Assembly (NCBI GenBank): GCA_030141605.1
Contig: JAQGDQ010000321.1
Coordinates: forward strand, 122,001 to 186,000
Reading direction: 5' to 3'
DNA from: Tubiluchus corallicola
Taxonomy: Eukaryota > Priapulida > Priapulimorpha > Priapulimorphida > Tubiluchidae
Length of the DNA stretch: 64,000 nt
The number at the start of each line of letters is the position of its first letter. Position 1 is the first letter of the stretch. The notes below the pieces were generated by a model. It made no database searches, was not told the DNA's origin, and saw nothing but the letters and a program-made list of their open reading frames with translations. Made by a program: the position numbers and the translations under genes. Shown piece by piece: positions 53,238 through 64,000 of this stretch.

Positions 53238-53409
53238 ATGACTTAAAAATAAGATAAATGAATTCGTTTCTGGTGAAGTCTATGTTTTGTCTAGCAGCAC
53301 AAAACACAGTAACTCATTTTTCTACTCAAGTTTGTATTGTGTTGAACGTGTCATCAGAATTTCAACAAAAATAAGCAACTAACAAGTAGTTAAATTTCAA
53401 CATTCATGA
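53238..53409. other. Gap between convergent transcripts
   Basis: Less than 180 bases separate the last plus-strand poly(A) signal (PCM1) from the last minus-strand one (ABCC gene). Nothing else is visible. Confidence 0.45.
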
Positions 53410-56400
53410 TTTATTACAAGAAGACAAGTATGTACAATATTCTTACAAAATCAACGATAATTAATTGTTTACTTGCTACTAGGATACAGCTTGTCTATTA
53501 TAAGCATGAGTATATTTATACATTACCTAAGAATGAATGGAAAAAAGAAACCGTCTGTACAAAAGTGAGCACACACTAAAGCAAACAAACTGCAAAAATA
53601 CGTCACGAAAAAGACATAAATAGCTAATAAAATTACACTGATATGTACAGCGGATCACTTGCTGTACTTACGAAAGCTTTATGGCTATTTTTGCATATAT
53701 CCAAACATGGGGTTACTACAAACCAAAACTAAAAGTACAAGATTTATAAAGGGTTGGCAAAAGTGTGTGGTATACTTTGCACATATATACAATTGCCATT
53801 GCAATATGAAAACTGCTATCTACTCAAAAATGATTGCAGAGCAAAGGAATATTGAAAAGTTCTACGAAACAGATTAATATGCTGGCCTCGCTACAGTTTT
53901 GCTTTGTGATTGTCAATTGCGGCCATTGCTAATGGCGATCAGTTAGTTATTCACCGTTTAGAATTTTATATCTGTACATAACGTTTCTGTGTGTAATTTA
54001 TAATACAACATACGCACAATAAATCTTTGCATATCAACAATGCATTTGCTCACAACTGACCTAGTAACTAAAGCACTAATTCGAAATAACAGCTTGCGAA
54101 AAAGTACACGTGACTTAAAATCCCCACGCTAGTACCACTTCAGCTTGAAATGATGTACACAAAGTAGTGTACGTGTACACTAACAAGCCTGTAAGAAATG
54201 ACATGTAGTACCCATTCATAGCAATATGTAATGTCCACATGAAATGCCTAATAAGTTGAATAAATTCTGCAGTTTGCCACAGCTCACATTAGTTTACAAA
54301 AAAGTTTTACATACACAAAATCATCATACAGATTTCATTTTTGCATAATAATGAAGTCAATATCTCTTGCAAACGCAATTATCAAAGAGCAACTAAACTG
54401 AAGTTTTCTTAAATAAAACAGATTATTAGAAATGCCATAAATCATAGGAAAATATTGTTAAATGGTAACATAGAGAATTTCCGAAAGTAAAGCACCAACT
54501 ATTACTAAGCAGAGCACACGGAATATTTACAAACGTTACTAACAACGATATAATTTTTACAAAACCGTACATGAGCCTCGTGTCGCAGAAGCGTGGCTAT
54601 CGAGGCAGCATGCATAATCTACTGTTTACTAAACAGCAGCAGTTGCGCGGCAGTGCAGTGCTGGTTGCAATGATCAGACAATCATTTTCAAATTCCACAA
54701 CAAACTCTAGCTAAATCAGTTCAAACAACAAACACGTATATAGTCACCCGTTCTTTCACCGGTATTAAACTGTCCACTGAAATCACAAAGTAGTTCACTT
54801 GTTATCAAAACAAAGAACTGTGGGTAGACAGTGTCATTTTTAGGCAATATGACGTTTCTAAAGAAATTAAATTAACGAAATGATGTGTAGTAGTAATGCC
54901 TTTTTACAACATCTTCGCCTAACTACAGAATTTACTGTATAAGGTTCCAAGTATAAGAGTCCAATACGTACAAAAAATTCTCTGAAAAAAGTTCGTTACA
55001 ATCATTCAACATAAGCCATATTTTTCGTCTTAATAGGACAAAACACCAATAGTCTGTTTGCTGGAAAATAATAGATTTGTGTAACGTGTGGTACAATTTA
55101 ACCAGAAATCAAGTGTCCCGGTAGCAGTCTTAACAAGAATCCACGATACTATAAAGGAACAGCATACGACATAGAGTCTGTTATGAAAGGCATTCTAACA
55201 TCGTCAATTCAATGCAGCAAACGAGTCTTGCACACTGACACTTGGGAAATTTTGCCAAGTCTCCAAACTAAACAGTTGCATTCAAGCGAGATGTGGTGCA
55301 GCAAATTGCTTTCATCATAGCAACGGTTATGCAAAATATAGTGACAACGGTTTGCAACATTAAAGTAGTTCATTGCAATGCACAATTTTGCTGCAAATAG
55401 ATGCACTAGGTTTGTAAGAAAAACATATATAATGGCCCAACTTCTGCATAGCTTTAAACTGTTTACCATGCATTATTAACAATATTATCCAAAAAAAAAC
55501 AGTTTGTTTGTTTAGCATCACGGAAGTTGGACAGATAGTGACACAGACTAATTAGCAAATGAAGGCAGTTTAAGGTATCTAAATAAAAAGAAAACAACTA
55601 ATTCTGAACGTTGAAATAAAAAACTTTCGTAAAACAGCTCAATAATTCTAACACCCTGTTGTCATAGTATTGCATCGGCGGACGGGAAGCAGCGATCTAG
55701 CACAGTTTATACATTTTATGTACAAGATTACTACTTATCACGATATGGACAATGGACGATATAATTTTCGTCACCTATTTACAATAATATGCAACAAAAC
55801 AAATCAATGCTATAAGAATATATATATATATATATGCGAGATTCATCTCAGATTTACATAAATACGTTAATAATAATTAAAACCTGCAAGTGGAAGGTAC
55901 CCACACCTGATTAAAATCAATCCTTATCAACAAAACGATTTAATACCCGCCAAACTCTAATTTAAAAATCACTAAACCTGATTTGAATTTCTACAATGTA
56001 AATCATTTTTAATAATCAGTATTATTTGTTTAATTCAAACACGAATATGAAAACAGTTATACGTCCAACAAAAATATTGAGAAACTGGTTTCAAAATTTA
56101 AATTCTCTGTCAAATGCGCAATAAATTCCAAGCTCGATAAAATGTATGACCACATTTTAATATTTGTCCTAATTTTACACGTGCTTCAATCACTGTGTGG
56201 CAGAATGAATTTAATATGATAGAAAAATAATTCTTGAAATTATACAACAGAAATTCAGGTGCCATAGTGGCGTCACTCAGCTAAGCATATCACTACTCGA
56301 AATCATAAAAGACACCAGACACAAACAAGGATAATAATCGGACAGATTTTTGTCCTTTCTTAACAGATTTGTTTGCAACTTTGAACATTTGATGCAATTA

Positions 56401-57147
56401 AAAAGAATCTATCAAACTTGGATCACCACCAAGAGCTAATAACACTATGTACTCAGCTCTACTTTTCACTGATATGACTACAAACAATTTTGGTTGCACA
56501 ACAAAAACAAAAACAACTAATTTGCTACACATGCTCAGAAAAACACGTGAATTGCTTAACCCATCCCACAAGTAATGGCTTAAACTACCAAAATACCATG
56601 CATTATAGAGTTAAAAGGCAAACATTGGTTATTAATCTCTGTATCCATAACATAATCTTGCAGTAACAATATTCAGTACAATAATATGGCTATACAATGC
56701 ACATAATGTACTACACAAAAACAATTCCCTGTTGGACACCATGTTTAACCATATATTTACTTTATTATCACAAGGTGCAGCTGACTGTAGCTTTGGCCTA
56801 TGGAGAGATGAATCTCTTTTATAGCATAAGCACAACCTCAAACAAATTACCTAAATTCACTTCTACTATCCGAGAAAGACTCTATCCATCACAAGTTAAG
56901 AAATTTCCTATAAACCACTCAAATGGCCAAACAGTATGCAGAAAAAGTGCAAAAAGTCAAGACGTGATGACTGACACTCTTCTTTGCTCTGGAAGATGTT
57001 CTTACGTCGAATACTTAATACTATAAATTCCATTTATATCTCTTACACACGAGTTTCATTAGGTGCACAGAATTATCTACAAGCACATTTAACGATATGT
57101 ACAGTGTTGTATCTACAATGTCATCTTTCCCAATCATCTGCCAGTTG
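53410..57147 (-). other. Likely 3' UTR of the ABCC gene
   Basis: Downstream of the TGA on the minus strand, non-coding and AT-rich. A minus-strand AATAAA lies at 53410-53415, implying a 3' UTR of up to 3.7 kb if no earlier site is used. A short (TA)n lies at 55821-55836. The open frames here on both strands have no recognisable sequence. Confidence 0.4.
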
Positions 57148-63698
<6,551 letters not shown>

Positions 63699-64000
63699 CT
63701 ACAATTATATAGAAACAAAAAATAAATTTACGTTACGTTATGAAAGGGCAGTGGTAACTTGGCAGTCTAAATATGCCAACATTTGTCTATTATCCTAAAT
63801 ATTGCTATAATTGCACAGATTGCAGTACTGCATTGGTGTGGCACTGTTCATAGAGATCTGGCATATATATAGTAATTGTTATGGAAACAAGAACTGCGCA
63901 CACACAGTTCCAGTTACAGTTACCTGAGCATGAAAGCGCTATTTTGATAAACCGCAACAAAATCTAAGCTATTAGTTGTCACAAGAAGTAATGTTGAGGC

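Overview
The window is nuclear DNA from an invertebrate metazoan that I cannot place to phylum. It is AT-rich. GT-AG introns run from a few hundred bases to about 6 kb and hold remnants of non-LTR retrotransposons (LINEs), mariner, pogo/Tigger and hAT transposons, tRNA-like repeats and microsatellites. Every coding call is a spliced model checked by splice sites and intron phase; nothing resembles an operon.

Layout: (1) 442-25831 (+) is a 17-exon gene for an unrecognised protein of about 1019 aa; all 17 exons join in phase. (2) 26691-38453 (-) is a Ser/Glu-rich, then coiled-coil protein of about 748 aa. Its 3' end carries two homologous exons that can only be used one at a time, and its presumed promoter has an RFX X-box. 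(3) 45447-50111 (+) is PCM1 (pericentriolar material 1), with the whole 1554-codon frame in one exon. (4) 57148-63698 (-) is the C-terminal 535 residues of a sulfonylurea-receptor-like ABCC transporter; its 5' part lies beyond the right edge.

Genes 1 and 2 converge tail-to-tail (stops 860 bp apart), as do PCM1 and ABCC (poly(A) signals about 170 bp apart). The 36.4-45.4 kb interval between genes 2 and 3 holds two candidate promoters and mobile-element debris.

PCM1 is the scaffold of centriolar satellites. The coiled-coil neighbour with an X-box could also be centrosomal or ciliary, but that is inference. The strongest find is the exon pair at 27103-27670. Both copies have the same asymmetric phase, so including both breaks the frame. 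The intron between them carries a 17-nt sequence complementary to the start of both copies, as expected for mutually exclusive exons chosen by competing RNA pairing.
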